The notes: a model not told the origin generated them from the sequence alone. A stretch of 64,000 nucleotides of DNA from Catellatospora vulcania (GCF_009720385.1 NZ_ML769301.1:832911-896910); one strand, 5' to 3'; shown: positions 34,025 to 45,426, counted from the stretch's first letter. Numbers and translations: made by a program.

Positions 34025-34837
34025 GTGACCGACGATCTACTGAGCCGCCTGGAACGCTTCTACGACGCCGTGCCCCGCGACCGGGCCGCCGTGGAACGCC
34101 ACGGCGGCCTCGAGCTGTTCCTGCGGCAGGGCACGCCGTACCCCTTCTACGCCCGGCCGGTGCTGAGCGGTCCGCCCCCGACCGCGGCCGACATCGCCGC
34201 CGTACGCGCCCGCCAGCGCGAACTCGACGTGCCCGAGGCGTTCGAGTGGGTCCACGAGACCACCCCCGAGCTGCTGCCGCTCGCCGAAGCCGCCGGCCTG
34301 TCCGTGCTGCGCGCCCCGCTGCTCGTGCTCGACCCCGCCCGGCTCTCCGCCGCCACCGGCCCGGCCCGCATCATCGACGCGGACGCCCCGGACGCCGCCG
34401 CGGACCTGGCCGCCGTCGCCGCCGTGGCGCACATCGGCTTCGGCTCCCCGGGCACCGGGACCGGTGACGCCGGGCCGGCCGAGCGAGACGCCGCGCTGAC
34501 CCTGCCCGACGCCGACGCGCTCGCCCGGCAGCTCGCCGACATCCGCAGCGGCGTACGCGCCAACGCCCTCGCCGAGCTGCCCGATCAGGGACCGGCGGCC
34601 AGCGGCATCTACCAGCGCGCAGGTGACGTCGCCGAGATCGCCGGGGTGGCCACGCTGCCCTCGGCGCGCCGCCGCGGCCTGGGCGGAGCGGTCACGGCGC
34701 TGCTCGCCCGGCACGCGCTGGAACAGGGCGTGGCCACCGTGTTCCTGTCGGCGGCATCCGAGGAGGTGGCCCGCGTGTACGAGCGGCAGGGCTTCGTCCG
34801 CGTCGCCACCGCCTGCATCGCCGACCCTCCCGCCTGA
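34025..34837 (+). CDS. GNAT-family acetyltransferase (two-domain)
   Basis: 270 residues. The first ~140 are a degenerate GNAT-like lobe. The C-terminal half has the acetyl-CoA site IAGVATLPSARRRGLGGAVTALLARHAL and VFLSAASEEVARVYERQGF. GTG start. Acceptor unknown. Convergent with the LysR gene across a hairpin terminator. Confidence 0.87.
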   Translation: MTDDLLSRLERFYDAVPRDRAAVERHGGLELFLRQGTPYPFYARPVLSGPPPTAADIAAVRARQRELDVPEAFEWVHETTPELLPLAEAAGLSVLRAPLLVLDPARLSAATGPARIIDADAPDAAADLAAVAAVAHIGFGSPGTGTGDAGPAERDAALTLPDADALARQLADIRSGVRANALAELPDQGPAASGIYQRAGDVAEIAGVATLPSARRRGLGGAVTALLARHALEQGVATVFLSAASEEVARVYERQGFVRVATACIADPPA

Positions 34838-34857
34838 CCACCCGCTCCGCGAGGATG

Positions 34858-34903
34858 GGAAGGGCACCTTCTACAACGCATGGCGATAAGAAGGTGCCCT
34901 TCC
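34858..34903. terminator. Convergent terminator (GGAAGGGCACCTTCT hairpin)
   Basis: Perfect 15-base stem at 34858-34872 and 34889-34903 with a 16-base loop, between the convergent acetyltransferase and LysR genes. The arm differs by one base from the arms of the palindromes at 31.0 and 39.5 kb. Confidence 0.88.
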
Positions 34904-34909
34904 TTCGTC

Positions 34910-35839
34910 TCAGATGGGTTCGACGCCGGTGGGCAGGCGGGACCAGGCCGACTCCTCGTGCACATACGCCAGCAGCACCTCCCGCAGCGCCCGCGCCGCA
35001 TGCGTGGGCGTCACGTCCCGCCGATGGGCCAGCGCGACGGTGCGCTGCACCCCGGGCGGGGCCAGCGGAGTGGACCGCAGCCGGGTGCGGCCGGACAGCA
35101 CCAGCGAAGGCACCAGGGCCACGCCGAGGCCCGCTTCGACGAAGCCGAGCACGGCGTCCATCTCGCCGCCCTCGATCGCGAAGGTCGGGGTGAAGCCGGC
35201 GCGGCGGCACGCCTCCAGGGTGGTGTCGCGCAGGTCGTAGCCGGGCCGGAACATGACCAGCGGCTGGCCGTCCAGCTCGGACAGGCTCAGCGCCCCGGCC
35301 TCGGTGGGCGCGGGCAGCATGGCCGACGACGCGACGACGAGGCTCTCGCGCAGGATCGGCTCGGCCCGCAGCGCCGGGTCGGTGCCCTGGTCGGGCAGCA
35401 CGATCAGGGCCAGGTCCAGGCCCCCGCGGGCGAGCTTGCCGACCAGGTCCTGCGACCCGCCCTCCTCCAGCATCAGGCGTACGCCCGGGTAGCCCTCCTG
35501 GTACCGCCGCAGCACCGGCGCGACCAGGCTGGTGCACAGGCTGGGCGTGGCGCCCAGGCGCAGCCGCCCGCGCCGCACCCCGATCAGCTCCTGGACCTCC
35601 AGCCGCGCCGTCTCGACGTCGGCGAGGATGCGCCGGGCACGGGGCAGCAGTGCCTCCCCGGCCGGGGTGAGCATGATGTTGCCGCGCGAGCGGGTGAACA
35701 GCGGCGCGCCCAGCTCGGTCTCCAGCACGTGGATCTGCTTGCTCAGCGACGGCTGGGTCACCCCGGCCTGTTCGGCCGCCTGGGTGAAGTGCCGGGTGTC
35801 GGCGACCGCGACGAAGTACTTGAGCTGCTGCAGCTGCAT
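34910..35839 (-). CDS. LysR-family transcriptional regulator
   Basis: 309 residues. N-terminal HTH (QLKYFVAVADTRHFTQAAEQAGVTQPSLSKQIHVLE) and a periplasmic-binding-like effector domain with GRLRLGATPSLC and GLGVALVPSLVL. It is divergent from sdhCAB. One ATAG-N7-CTAT dyad lies six bases before its start and a second one 59 bases before sdhC, so it very probably controls itself and succinate dehydrogenase. Confidence 0.93.
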   Translation of the reverse strand: MQLQQLKYFVAVADTRHFTQAAEQAGVTQPSLSKQIHVLETELGAPLFTRSRGNIMLTPAGEALLPRARRILADVETARLEVQELIGVRRGRLRLGATPSLCTSLVAPVLRRYQEGYPGVRLMLEEGGSQDLVGKLARGGLDLALIVLPDQGTDPALRAEPILRESLVVASSAMLPAPTEAGALSLSELDGQPLVMFRPGYDLRDTTLEACRRAGFTPTFAIEGGEMDAVLGFVEAGLGVALVPSLVLSGRTRLRSTPLAPPGVQRTVALAHRRDVTPTHAARALREVLLAYVHEESAWSRLPTGVEPI

Positions 35840-35844
35840 GCTCT

Positions 35845-35859
35845 ATAGGCTAGAGCTAT
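35845..35859. promoter_or_regulatory. LysR-type dyad next to lysR
   Basis: ATAG-N7-CTAT, a T-N11-A LysR box, ending six bases upstream of the lysR start codon. It has the same sequence pattern as the site at 36029-36043. Confidence 0.6.
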
Positions 35860-36028
35860 CGGAATCGGCGTTGCCATGCCCTCGACTGCCGGAAAGGTCC
35901 GTTTGCGCTGGCAGTGAGGTTGACCACGTGCTGAGGGATGGGTCACAAGGCGTTGCGTGGGTCTGGCCACGTCGCCGCTGCTGAACGTGATCTTTCAGCG
36001 CGCGTACAGGTGTGCAGCTGGTTTCCAG

Positions 36029-36043
36029 ATAGCGCCAGGCTAT
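36029..36043. promoter_or_regulatory. LysR-type dyad upstream of sdhC
   Basis: ATAG-N7-CTAT dyad 59 bases upstream of the sdhC GTG, matching the dyad at the lysR start. Likely contact site of the divergent LysR regulator. Confidence 0.6.
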
Positions 36044-36101
36044 CGACTCAGCGGGTCCCATGCATTGGACGCCTGATCCACTTCGCCCTAGCCTCCGAGG
36101 C

Positions 36102-36799
36102 GTGGCAGTAGCGAATCAGACCCTCTCCCGACCTGGACTTTTCCGTTCCACGGTCGGCCTCAAGGTCATCATGGCGATCTCGGGAACAGTTCTCGTGCTG
36201 TTCCTGCTCTTGCACATGATCGGCAACCTCAAGATCTTCTTTGGCGCGGAGGCGTTCGACCACTACGCGCACTGGCTGCGCGAGATCGGCGCTCCGCTGC
36301 TGCCGCACTCGGGCTTCCTCTGGATCCAGCGGGTCGGCCTGCTGGTCGCCCTGGGCCTGCACGTCTGGTCGGCCGCGGTGCTGACGATCCGCGCCCGCAA
36401 GGCCCGCCCGGTCAAGTACGCCCACCGCAAGCCGGTGCAGGGCAGCTACGCCGCGCGCACCATGCGGTGGGGCGGCGTCATCGTGTTCCTGTTCGTGGTC
36501 TACCACATCCTGGACCTGACCACCCGCACGTTCAACCCGGTCGCCGACACCAGCCAGGCCAATGCGGCCATCGTGCAGGGCTTCGCCCCCGGCCGCTGGT
36601 ACGTCACCGCCTTCTACGTCCTGGCCGTGGTCACCCTCGGGTTCCACCTGCGCCACGGCATCTGGAGCGGGCTGCAGACCCTCGGCGTCAGCAACGCCCG
36701 CCGCGAGCGCGTGCTGCAGGGCACCGCGTTCGCCGTCGCCTTCGTGATCTGCGCGGGCTTCCTCGTCGTTCCGTTCGCCGTACTCACAGGGTTGGTGAA

Positions 36800-36803
<4 letters not shown>
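36102..36803 (+). CDS. sdhC: Succinate dehydrogenase cytochrome b subunit
   Basis: Membrane anchor of class-B succinate dehydrogenase, 233 residues with five hydrophobic segments and candidate heme histidines ([30 protein letters not shown]). It is a fused-type anchor, so no sdhD is expected. The GTG at 36102 follows CCTCCGAGG. Its stop overlaps the sdhA ATG. Confidence 0.93.
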
Positions 36804-38736
<1,933 letters not shown>

Positions 38737-38740
<4 letters not shown>

Positions 38741-39498
38741 CCGAGAAGCTGATGAGCCTGAAGCTGCGCATCTGGCGGCAGGCCGACGCGGCGGACAAGG
38801 GCAGCATGGTGACCTACCAGCTGCAGAACGTCTCCCCGGACATGTCGTTCCTCGAGATGCTCGACGTGCTCAACGAGCGGCTGACCCTCGACGGCGAGGA
38901 CCCGGTCGCGTTCGACCACGACTGCCGTGAGGGCATCTGCGGCATGTGCAGCCTGGTCATCAACGGGATCCCGCACGGCCCGGAGAAGGCGACCACCACC
39001 TGCCAGCTGCACATGCGGCACTTCTCCGACGGCCAGACGATCGACATCGAGCCGTGGCGGGCCGCCGCGTTCCCGGTCGTCAAGGACCTGGTCGTGGACC
39101 GCCGCGCCTTCGACAAGATCATCCAGGCGGGCGGGTACATCTCCGCGCCGACCGGCTCCGCGCCCGACGCGCACGCCACCCCGGTGCCCAAGGCCGACGC
39201 AGACCTCGCCTTCGAGGCCGCGACCTGCATCGGCTGCGGGGCTTGCGTCGCCGCGTGCCCGAACGGCTCGGGCATGCTGTTCACCGCCGCGAAGATCACC
39301 CACCTGGGCCTGATGCCGCAGGGCCAGCCGGAGCGCAACACCCGCGTCATCGACATGATCAACGCACATGACGAGGCCGGCTTCGGCGGCTGCACCAACA
39401 CCGGCGAGTGCACCTCGGTCTGCCCGAAGGGCATCCCCCTGGAGACGATCTCCCGCCTCAACAAGGACTACCGCCAGGCCCTCCGCGCCGCCAGCTGA
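38737..39498 (+). CDS. sdhB: Succinate dehydrogenase iron-sulfur subunit
   Basis: 253 residues. The 2Fe-2S cysteines are in [12 protein letters not shown] plus TTTCQLH; the 4Fe-4S and 3Fe-4S ligands are in [14 protein letters not shown] and [14 protein letters not shown]. It passes electrons from SdhA to the quinone site. The GTG overlaps the sdhA stop. Last gene of the operon, followed by a long palindromic terminator. Confidence 0.96.
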
Positions 39499-39505
39499 GT
39501 TCTTG

Positions 39506-39563
39506 AACGAAGGAAGGGCGCCTTCTTAACGGACGTCCGTTAAGAAGGCGCCCTTCCTTCGTT
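39506..39563. terminator. 58-base perfect palindrome, convergent terminator
   Basis: Two 29-base arms (starting AACGAAGGAAGGGCGCCTTC) are exact complements with no spacer, between convergent sdhB and the prenyltransferase gene. The core is the same as at 31.0 kb except for one paired base change (C/G to T/A), which keeps the pairing. Confidence 0.9.
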
Positions 39564-39583
39564 GTCGGCCTGCGCGGCGCTGG

Positions 39584-40612
39584 TCAGCGGACCGCGAGCC
39601 AGATCGCCCAGCCCAGCAGCCCCAGCAGCAACAACCCACCCGCCCGCCGCGTATGCAGGAACGCGATCGGCGCCCACCACAGCGGCCACACCGGGTTCTC
39701 GGCCGGCGGCTCGGCGGGCACCGGCTGGTCGAACGCCCGCACCACCTTGACCAGCATCGGCACCGCGAGCACCACGAGCAGCGCGGGCCACGGCAGCGCC
39801 TGCGCCGCCACCAGCCCGGCCACGCCCACGTAGAACGCGATCATCATGGCCTGGGTCAGGCGCTTGGCGGCCCGCTCGCCGATCAGCACCGGAAACGTCT
39901 TCGTCCCCGCCGGCCCGTCGTAGGGCAGCTTGTCGATATGCTTGGCCATCAGCACCGTCGTCGGCAGCAGCGCGTACACCGTCGCAGCGGCCAGGACCTG
40001 CCACGGCAGCGTGCCGGTGCCCGCGTAGTACACCCCGCCGACCATCAACGGACCCCAGGTGAGCAGCACGTCCAGCTCGCCCAGGCCGATCTTCTTCAAC
40101 CGCAGCGGCGGCGCCGTGTACGCGTACGACAGGAACAGCCCGCCGACCGCGAACGCCACGATCCACCAGTCCTGCCGCACCACCAGCGTGACCATGATGG
40201 CGAGGTCGACGACCTGGCACAGCAGGATGCCCGCGACCAGCTGCTTCTTGGTGACCAGCCCGGCCAGGATCGGATGCGGGGCGTACAGCGCCCGCGGGTA
40301 GTCCGCCGTGTCGTTGCCGACCTCGGTGTCCGCCAGGTCGTTCATCAGGTTGTTCGCCAGGTGCGCGACGACGATGCCGACCACGGCCAGAGTCACGTTC
40401 AGCCAGTCGACGGCGGCGTCGGACACCGCCGCCAGCAGCACCGCCATCAGACCCGACGTCAGCGTCATCGGCAGCACCCCGGCCCGGGTCACCACCAGCC
40501 AGCGGGTCACCCCGTCCACCACGCCCTGTTCGGGCGGGTTCGTGGTGAGGAACGCGTACCGCCACGCCGCCAGGCGCGCCTTGAGCGGAAGCGAAGAAGT
40601 CTCAGCCGTCAC
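39584..40612 (-). CDS. UbiA-family prenyltransferase (MenA-like)
   Basis: 342 residues, about eight or nine membrane segments. First Asp-rich motif NNLMNDLADTEVGND (NDxxD) and a second conserved loop AYTAPPLRLKKIGLGEL. It is probably a 1,4-dihydroxy-2-naphthoate or related aromatic prenyltransferase of quinone biosynthesis, but UbiA members vary widely. GTG at 40612 is preferred to an upstream start that would add a low-complexity tail. Confidence 0.82.
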   Translation of the reverse strand: MTAETSSLPLKARLAAWRYAFLTTNPPEQGVVDGVTRWLVVTRAGVLPMTLTSGLMAVLLAAVSDAAVDWLNVTLAVVGIVVAHLANNLMNDLADTEVGNDTADYPRALYAPHPILAGLVTKKQLVAGILLCQVVDLAIMVTLVVRQDWWIVAFAVGGLFLSYAYTAPPLRLKKIGLGELDVLLTWGPLMVGGVYYAGTGTLPWQVLAAATVYALLPTTVLMAKHIDKLPYDGPAGTKTFPVLIGERAAKRLTQAMMIAFYVGVAGLVAAQALPWPALLVVLAVPMLVKVVRAFDQPVPAEPPAENPVWPLWWAPIAFLHTRRAGGLLLLGLLGWAIWLAVR

Positions 40613-40715
40613 GGCCGGACTGTACCGCCGCAGGCCGCCACGGGTACACGGTCCGCCGCGGCCTGCGTCGAAACGGGGAGCGCCACGGCGATCTTGATCG
40701 GCTGTCGTCGCGGCC

Positions 40716-40943
40716 ATGTCCGCTCCCGCCGTCGCCGCCGCCGAGCACTGCTACCTGCGCGCCCGGGACCTAGCCGACCGGCTGGAGCTGGCCGCGGCCC
40801 TCGGCACGGAGGAAGCCGGCCCGGCCGCCGACGCCGCGTTCGGCCGAGCACGCCGGCGCCGCGCTGGCGGGGCTCGACCCGGCCGCCAGCCCTGCTCACC
40901 GAGCTGCACCGGGCAGCCTGATCCCGCACGGCCAGGTCAGTAG
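40716..40943 (+). pseudogene. Possible decayed small gene
   Basis: An ATG frame encodes a plausible helical start (AAAEHCYLRARDLADRLELA), but the back half is Arg/Pro-rich. In other frames the same DNA gives more protein-like pieces (EHAGAALAGLDPAAS, then LLTELHRAA with a stop at 40922). Two frameshifts could restore one small helical protein. Sequencing error or a real remnant are both possible. Confidence 0.3.
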
Positions 40944-41860
40944 CCGCCGCGGACCTCGTTGTCGAGCTGTTCACCGGCGAGGTAGCGCCGCACCTGGGCG
41001 CCGACCAGCCGGTACGCCCGGGGCACCGTCCCCTGCACCGCGCCCGCGACGTGCGGTGTCAGCAGCACGTTCGGCATGTCCCACAGCGGGCTGTCGGGCG
41101 GCAGCGGCTCGGGGTCGGTCACGTCCAGGGCCGCGCTGAGCCGCCCGCTCGCCAGCTCCGCGGTCAGCGCCGCGGCGTCGGCCACCCGTCCCCGGGCCGC
41201 GTTGACCAGCAGCGCCCCGTCGGGCATCGCGGCCAGGAACGCCGCGTCGACCAGGTGTTCGGTCTGCGCGGTCAGCGGCACCAGCAGCACCACCACGTCC
41301 GCCCCCGGTAGCAGCCGCGGCAGGTCGGCGACGCCGTGCACGCCATCCCGGGCGGTGTGCGCCACGTTGGTCACCTGGACGTCGAACGGGGCCAGCCGGG
41401 CCGCCAGGGCCGCGCCGATCGAGCCCGCACCCACGATCAGCACGTGTCTGCCGGACAGCTCGCCGGTCGGCGTGACCTCGCCCTCGGCGTACCGGTGCGC
41501 GGCCTGCGCGCGGGCGAAGTAGTCGAAGCGGCGCACCGAGGCGATGATCGCGCCGACCACCCACTCGGCGACGTTCGGGTCGTGCACGCCGCGCGCGTCG
41601 CACAGCGTCACGCCCTCGCGCAGCCGCCCGATCCACGCGTCGGCGCCCGCCGAGAGCAGCTGGACCACCTTCAGGCCGGTCATCGGCGCGGCCAGGTCCA
41701 CGAGCCCTGGGCTGCCCACGTTGGGCGGCACCCAGAACTCGACCCCGGCCGGGTCGCCCGGCAGCGGAGCATCGGCGGCGGGCAGCACCGCGACGTCGAC
41801 GCCGTCCGGCAACGGCCCCATCAAGTCCCGACCGGCCTCATGGGCGATCCACATCCGCAC
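40937..41860 (-). CDS. D-isomer-specific 2-hydroxyacid dehydrogenase
   Basis: 307 residues. Rossmann motif VGAGSIGAALAARL; catalytic residues in VNAARGRV (Arg), DVTDPEPLPPDSPLW (Glu) and LLTPHVAGA (His). NAD(P)H-dependent reduction of a 2-keto acid; substrate unknown. GTG start, with an alternative ATG two codons later. Gene order gives no pathway link. Confidence 0.9.
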   Translation of the reverse strand: MRMWIAHEAGRDLMGPLPDGVDVAVLPAADAPLPGDPAGVEFWVPPNVGSPGLVDLAAPMTGLKVVQLLSAGADAWIGRLREGVTLCDARGVHDPNVAEWVVGAIIASVRRFDYFARAQAAHRYAEGEVTPTGELSGRHVLIVGAGSIGAALAARLAPFDVQVTNVAHTARDGVHGVADLPRLLPGADVVVLLVPLTAQTEHLVDAAFLAAMPDGALLVNAARGRVADAAALTAELASGRLSAALDVTDPEPLPPDSPLWDMPNVLLTPHVAGAVQGTVPRAYRLVGAQVRRYLAGEQLDNEVRGGY

Positions 41861-41912
41861 GGTCCCACGCTATCGGCCGCCGGCCGGTGCCAGGCGGCTC
41901 TCGCCGAACCGG

Positions 41913-42869
41913 TCAGAGGACGTTGGGCGCCAGCAGTTCCTCCAGCCAGCCGGGCACGGCGGGGCCGTACTCGGCCAGCGGCCCGGCCTCGGCGCCCTCC
42001 AGGGACCGCTGCCAGGACAACGCCCGGCTCACCTTCGCGGTCTGCACAGCGGGCTCGACCTCGGCGGCCAACTCGGCCCGGGTGCCGTACCCGGTCCACG
42101 GCTCCAGGTAGGCGTCACGCAGCCGGGCCAGCACCGGGTCGCCGGGCTTGAGGTCGTAGCGGTCCGCGGCGACCCGCATCGCGATCAGCAGCACCGCGAA
42201 CGGGTGGGCCACCGACGCGTCACCCCAGTCGAAGAACCGGTATCCGTCGCCGACCAGCACGTTCGCGTCGTGCAGGTCGTCGTGCTGCACCGAGACCGGC
42301 ACCACGCTCGCGGCGACCCGCTCGCAGAGCACCCGGTACTCCGGCACGTACGCCCGCAACGCGCCCAGCCGCTCGGCGGGCAGCGAACCGCCGACGAGCG
42401 GGTCGTCGAGCAGGTCCGCGAAGTGGCCAGGCAGCTGGGACGCGGTCATGTCGGGCACGCCCAACGCGATCATCTCGGCCGCCCGCGGCACGAGGTCGCG
42501 CTGCAGGTCGGCGTGCCGGGCCAGCAGATCCTCCCAGTGCACCGGGTCGTCGGAGGCCGTCTCGCGCAGCGTCCTACCGCCGTCGGGCAGCAGCGACCAG
42601 CCGCGCTCGCCGTCGATCGCGATGGGTTCGAGCACCCGTCCCGGGGCCCACCGGCCGAGCGCGTCGAGCAGCCGGGCCTCGTACGTCGAGCAGTGGCCGT
42701 TGGCCTTGAACCACACCGTGCGCCCGCCGACGGGCACCTTGGCGAGCACCGACCACGGCCGCACCCGGGTCTGCTCGACCGGCCCGGTGACCCGCAGCCC
42801 GGCCCCCGCCAGCGTCTCGTCGATCCAGCCCAGGACCTGGCCCCAGTCGGGTGTCACAGTGTTGTTCAT
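41913..42869 (-). CDS. Aminoglycoside-phosphotransferase-family kinase
   Basis: 318 residues with the APH fold: VWFKANGH (nucleotide-binding Lys), the catalytic loop HDDLHDANVLV and the metal site FFDWGDA. The family includes antibiotic and small-metabolite kinases; the specific substrate cannot be named. The ATG at 42869 matches the family N-terminus. Confidence 0.85.
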   Translation of the reverse strand: MNNTVTPDWGQVLGWIDETLAGAGLRVTGPVEQTRVRPWSVLAKVPVGGRTVWFKANGHCSTYEARLLDALGRWAPGRVLEPIAIDGERGWSLLPDGGRTLRETASDDPVHWEDLLARHADLQRDLVPRAAEMIALGVPDMTASQLPGHFADLLDDPLVGGSLPAERLGALRAYVPEYRVLCERVAASVVPVSVQHDDLHDANVLVGDGYRFFDWGDASVAHPFAVLLIAMRVAADRYDLKPGDPVLARLRDAYLEPWTGYGTRAELAAEVEPAVQTAKVSRALSWQRSLEGAEAGPLAEYGPAVPGWLEELLAPNVL

Positions 42870-43023
42870 GCCCGGCAGGCTACCGGCGCGCTGACCTGCG
42901 CCGCCCGCGATATTCCGGCTGCAAGTCTCTGGCCCGCGCACACGCGCGCGCGAAACCAGCCCCGACGAGGCAGGAACCGCACCCACCCCAGCCGGGGTGA
43001 GCAGCGGACGCCCGAGAAGGGCG

Positions 43024-43055
43024 CTGTTCCACAACTCTAACGAGTTATGAAACAG
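43024..43055. terminator. Interrupted palindrome after the small membrane protein gene
   Basis: CTGTT-N4-AACTC-TAAC-GAGTT-N4-AACAG, a two-step symmetric dyad just past the stop of the minus-strand membrane protein gene. The internal AACTC/GAGTT hairpin is short and AT-rich. It could terminate that transcript or serve as an operator for the kinase gene. Confidence 0.4.
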
Positions 43056-43058
43056 GCT

Positions 43059-43508
43059 TTAGACCGCCACGATCAGCAGCGCCGACACGAGCAGGGCGAG
43101 CAGGTGCAGGGCCTGGTCGGCGGCGTACATGCCGCAGACCGGGGTGGTCAGCTCGGCGAAGTTCGGCGACCCGGTGGCCCGCAGCAGCGCCCGCACCGGC
43201 CAGCGGCGGTCCAGCAGCGCGTGGGTCGCCACCGAGAACGCCAGGCCCGCGGCGATGCCCCAGCCGGACAGCGGCAGCCGCAGCACCGCGGTCGTGCCGA
43301 CCAGCAGCACGGCCATCGTCACGTGGTATCCGGCCAGGTGCCCGGCCATCGCGGCCCAGCCGCGCCGGCCCGGCCCGGACTTGCCCTCCGCCTGCTTGTC
43401 GGTCTGCGCGACGTGGTCGCCGAGCTGGTGCCCCACGTACAGCACGAGCAGCACGACGGCGAAGGTGGCCGCGCGGGCCACCACCATCGGATCGGGTACG
43501 GAGGACAT
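43059..43508 (-). CDS. Small integral membrane protein (DUF3307-like)
   Basis: 149 residues from ATG 43508 (a start three codons upstream is possible). About four hydrophobic segments and histidines in YVGHQLGDHVAQT, LAGYHVTMAVLL and THALLDRRWP, the pattern of DUF3307 membrane proteins. Function unknown. Confidence 0.72.
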   Translation of the reverse strand: MSSVPDPMVVARAATFAVVLLVLYVGHQLGDHVAQTDKQAEGKSGPGRRGWAAMAGHLAGYHVTMAVLLVGTTAVLRLPLSGWGIAAGLAFSVATHALLDRRWPVRALLRATGSPNFAELTTPVCGMYAADQALHLLALLVSALLIVAV

Positions 43509-43666
43509 GCTCTCCATGGTGGCTCGCGACGGCGTGCCGCGCTGCGTTCCAGCCGACACTTTCGATGTGTGCTGCGCTACGGAGTGAGCGTGGAATGTGG
43601 CCTGGAACTCATCCGGGGCGCTCGGTAGGGTGTCGGGTTCAGCACCGCCGACCACGGGGAGTCCAC

Positions 43667-44383
43667 ATGTCCTACGCCGCGCTCGTCCGGCCCGCGCTCG
43701 ACCGCGTCTACAACGGAATGCGCACCGCCGCCCGCGACCGCGTACGCGAACTGGTCGCCCAGACCGGGGTGCGCCCCGGTTTCAACGGCAGCTTCTACTT
43801 CGGCCTGCTGGCCCGGCCCATGCCCGCGGCCGCGTTCGCGGCGGCCACCACCTACAACGGCTCCGACATGACCGACGAGCTGGCGCAGGGCGTCATGGCC
43901 GTCGACGGGGCCGGCACGTGGTCGCTGACCGATTCCGGACGCGACTTCACCCTGGCGATGCAGCAGGCGATCGCCGACGCCGCGCAGGAGCACTGGAGCC
44001 AGACGTTCAACGGCATGCTGCCCGGCGCGGCCGCCCTGCCGCGGTTGGCCGAGCTGCTCGCCGTCGTGCTCAAGGCCGGCGAGGCGACCGGCGGTCCGGC
44101 GTTCCACGCTGCGGCTCCGGTGTACGAGCCGCCCGGCGCGTCGTACGCGATGCAGGTCAGCACCCGGATGGGTGCGCTGCGTCACCACCGCGGCGACGCG
44201 CACCGGGCCGCCTGGGCCGCCGCCGGGCTGACCCTGGAGCAGTTGCGCGCGCTGGCACCCGGTGACCCGCTGCGGGTGTCCATCGAGCAGGACACGAACC
44301 GCCGCGACGAGCCGATCTACGCCGCGCTGACCGAGCAGGAGCGCTGGGAGCTGCTGGGCCTGCTGGCCGCCCTGCCCAACTGA
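43667..44383 (+). CDS. Conserved actinobacterial helical protein
   Basis: 238 residues, mostly helical. Conserved-looking parts: YNGMRTAARDRVRELVAQTG, GVRPGFNGSFYFGLLARPM and the C-terminal ALTEQERWELLGLLAAL. It resembles the SCO6745-type family of unknown function. The ATG is preceded by GGGGAGTCCAC. Convergent with the YbaK-like gene. Confidence 0.65.
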   Translation: MSYAALVRPALDRVYNGMRTAARDRVRELVAQTGVRPGFNGSFYFGLLARPMPAAAFAAATTYNGSDMTDELAQGVMAVDGAGTWSLTDSGRDFTLAMQQAIADAAQEHWSQTFNGMLPGAAALPRLAELLAVVLKAGEATGGPAFHAAAPVYEPPGASYAMQVSTRMGALRHHRGDAHRAAWAAAGLTLEQLRALAPGDPLRVSIEQDTNRRDEPIYAALTEQERWELLGLLAALPN

Positions 44384-44387
44384 CGGC

Positions 44388-44942
44388 CTACAGGCCGAGG
44401 CCCTCCAGCACCGTCGCGCCGGGCAGGCTCGCCAGCACCTTGCCCGGCACGATGAGCTTCCCGCGCCTGTTGCCGGACCCGATCACCACGTACGGCGCGT
44501 CCGCGACGGCGGCGTCCACCAGCACCGGCCAGCTCTCCGGCAAGCCGATCGGGGTGATGCCGCCGTACTGCATCCCGGTCAGCGACACTGCCTCGTCCAT
44601 CGGCGCGAACGACGCCTTGCGCGCCCCGAGGTGCTTGCGGACCAGGCCGTTCACGTCGGCGCGGGTGCTGGCCAGCACCATGCATGCGGCGTAGGTCACG
44701 TCCTGCCCGCGCTTGGCGGCGACCACCACGCAGTTGGCCGACAGCTCCGGGGCCACCTGATACGCCTCGCCGAAGTTCCCGGTGTCGGCCAGCTCCGGGT
44801 CGGTGTCGACGACCAGGACCGACTCGACGGGCTCGGCGCCGGCCCAGCCGGCCAGGGCCTTGGCCACGGGCGCGGCGACGAGGTCGGCACGGTCCACGGC
44901 GGGCCAGGCCGCCTCGAAGTTCCCGATCGGTGCAGCAGACAT
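44388..44942 (-). CDS. YbaK/ProX-family aminoacyl-tRNA deacylase
   Basis: 184 residues. The YbaK fold is recognisable from VVAAKRGQDVTYAACMVLASTRADVNGLVRKHLGARKASFAP (with the conserved Lys) and TGMQYGGITPIGLP. Members remove misacylated amino acids from tRNA-Pro. Which tRNA this one edits is not clear from sequence. Divergent from the HIT gene. Confidence 0.88.
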   Translation of the reverse strand: MSAAPIGNFEAAWPAVDRADLVAAPVAKALAGWAGAEPVESVLVVDTDPELADTGNFGEAYQVAPELSANCVVVAAKRGQDVTYAACMVLASTRADVNGLVRKHLGARKASFAPMDEAVSLTGMQYGGITPIGLPESWPVLVDAAVADAPYVVIGSGNRRGKLIVPGKVLASLPGATVLEGLGL

Positions 44943-44984
44943 GGGACCGATGCTACCCAGGCACCCGATAGGCTCGGCGTTGCC

Positions 44985-45404
44985 ATGGAGGGATGTCTGT
45001 TCTGCGAGATCGCGGCCGGCGCGCGACCGGCGTACCTGGTGCACGCCGACGACACGGTCGTGGCGTTCCTGGACACCCGGCCGGTGTTCCCCGGTCACGT
45101 GCTGGTGGTGCCGCGCGGCCACGTGCCGACCCTGCACGACCTGCCCGCCGAAGCCGTGGGCGGCTACTTCCAGCAGGTCCAGCGGATCGCGGGAGCCGTC
45201 GAGTCGGCGATGTCGGCCCAGGGCACCTTCGTCGCGCTGAACAACAAGATCAGCCAGAGTGTGCCGCACCTGCACACCCATGTGGTACCCCGGACCAAGG
45301 GCGACGGCCTGCGCGGCTTCTTCTGGCCCCGCACCAAGTACGCCGACGAGGCCCAGGCCCGCTCGGCCGCCGACGCGATCGCAGCCGCGCTCGCCGCGAC
45401 CTGA
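44985..45404 (+). CDS. HIT-family (histidine triad) nucleotide-binding protein
   Basis: 139 residues. The N-terminal CLFCEIAAG zinc-type pair, FPGHVLVVPRGHV and the histidine triad SVPHLHTHVVPR are complete. Predicted to hydrolyse nucleoside phosphoramidates or dinucleoside polyphosphates. Confidence 0.93.
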   Translation: MEGCLFCEIAAGARPAYLVHADDTVVAFLDTRPVFPGHVLVVPRGHVPTLHDLPAEAVGGYFQQVQRIAGAVESAMSAQGTFVALNNKISQSVPHLHTHVVPRTKGDGLRGFFWPRTKYADEAQARSAADAIAAALAAT

Positions 45405-45426
45405 CGCCGCGCGACGACCGCACGGC

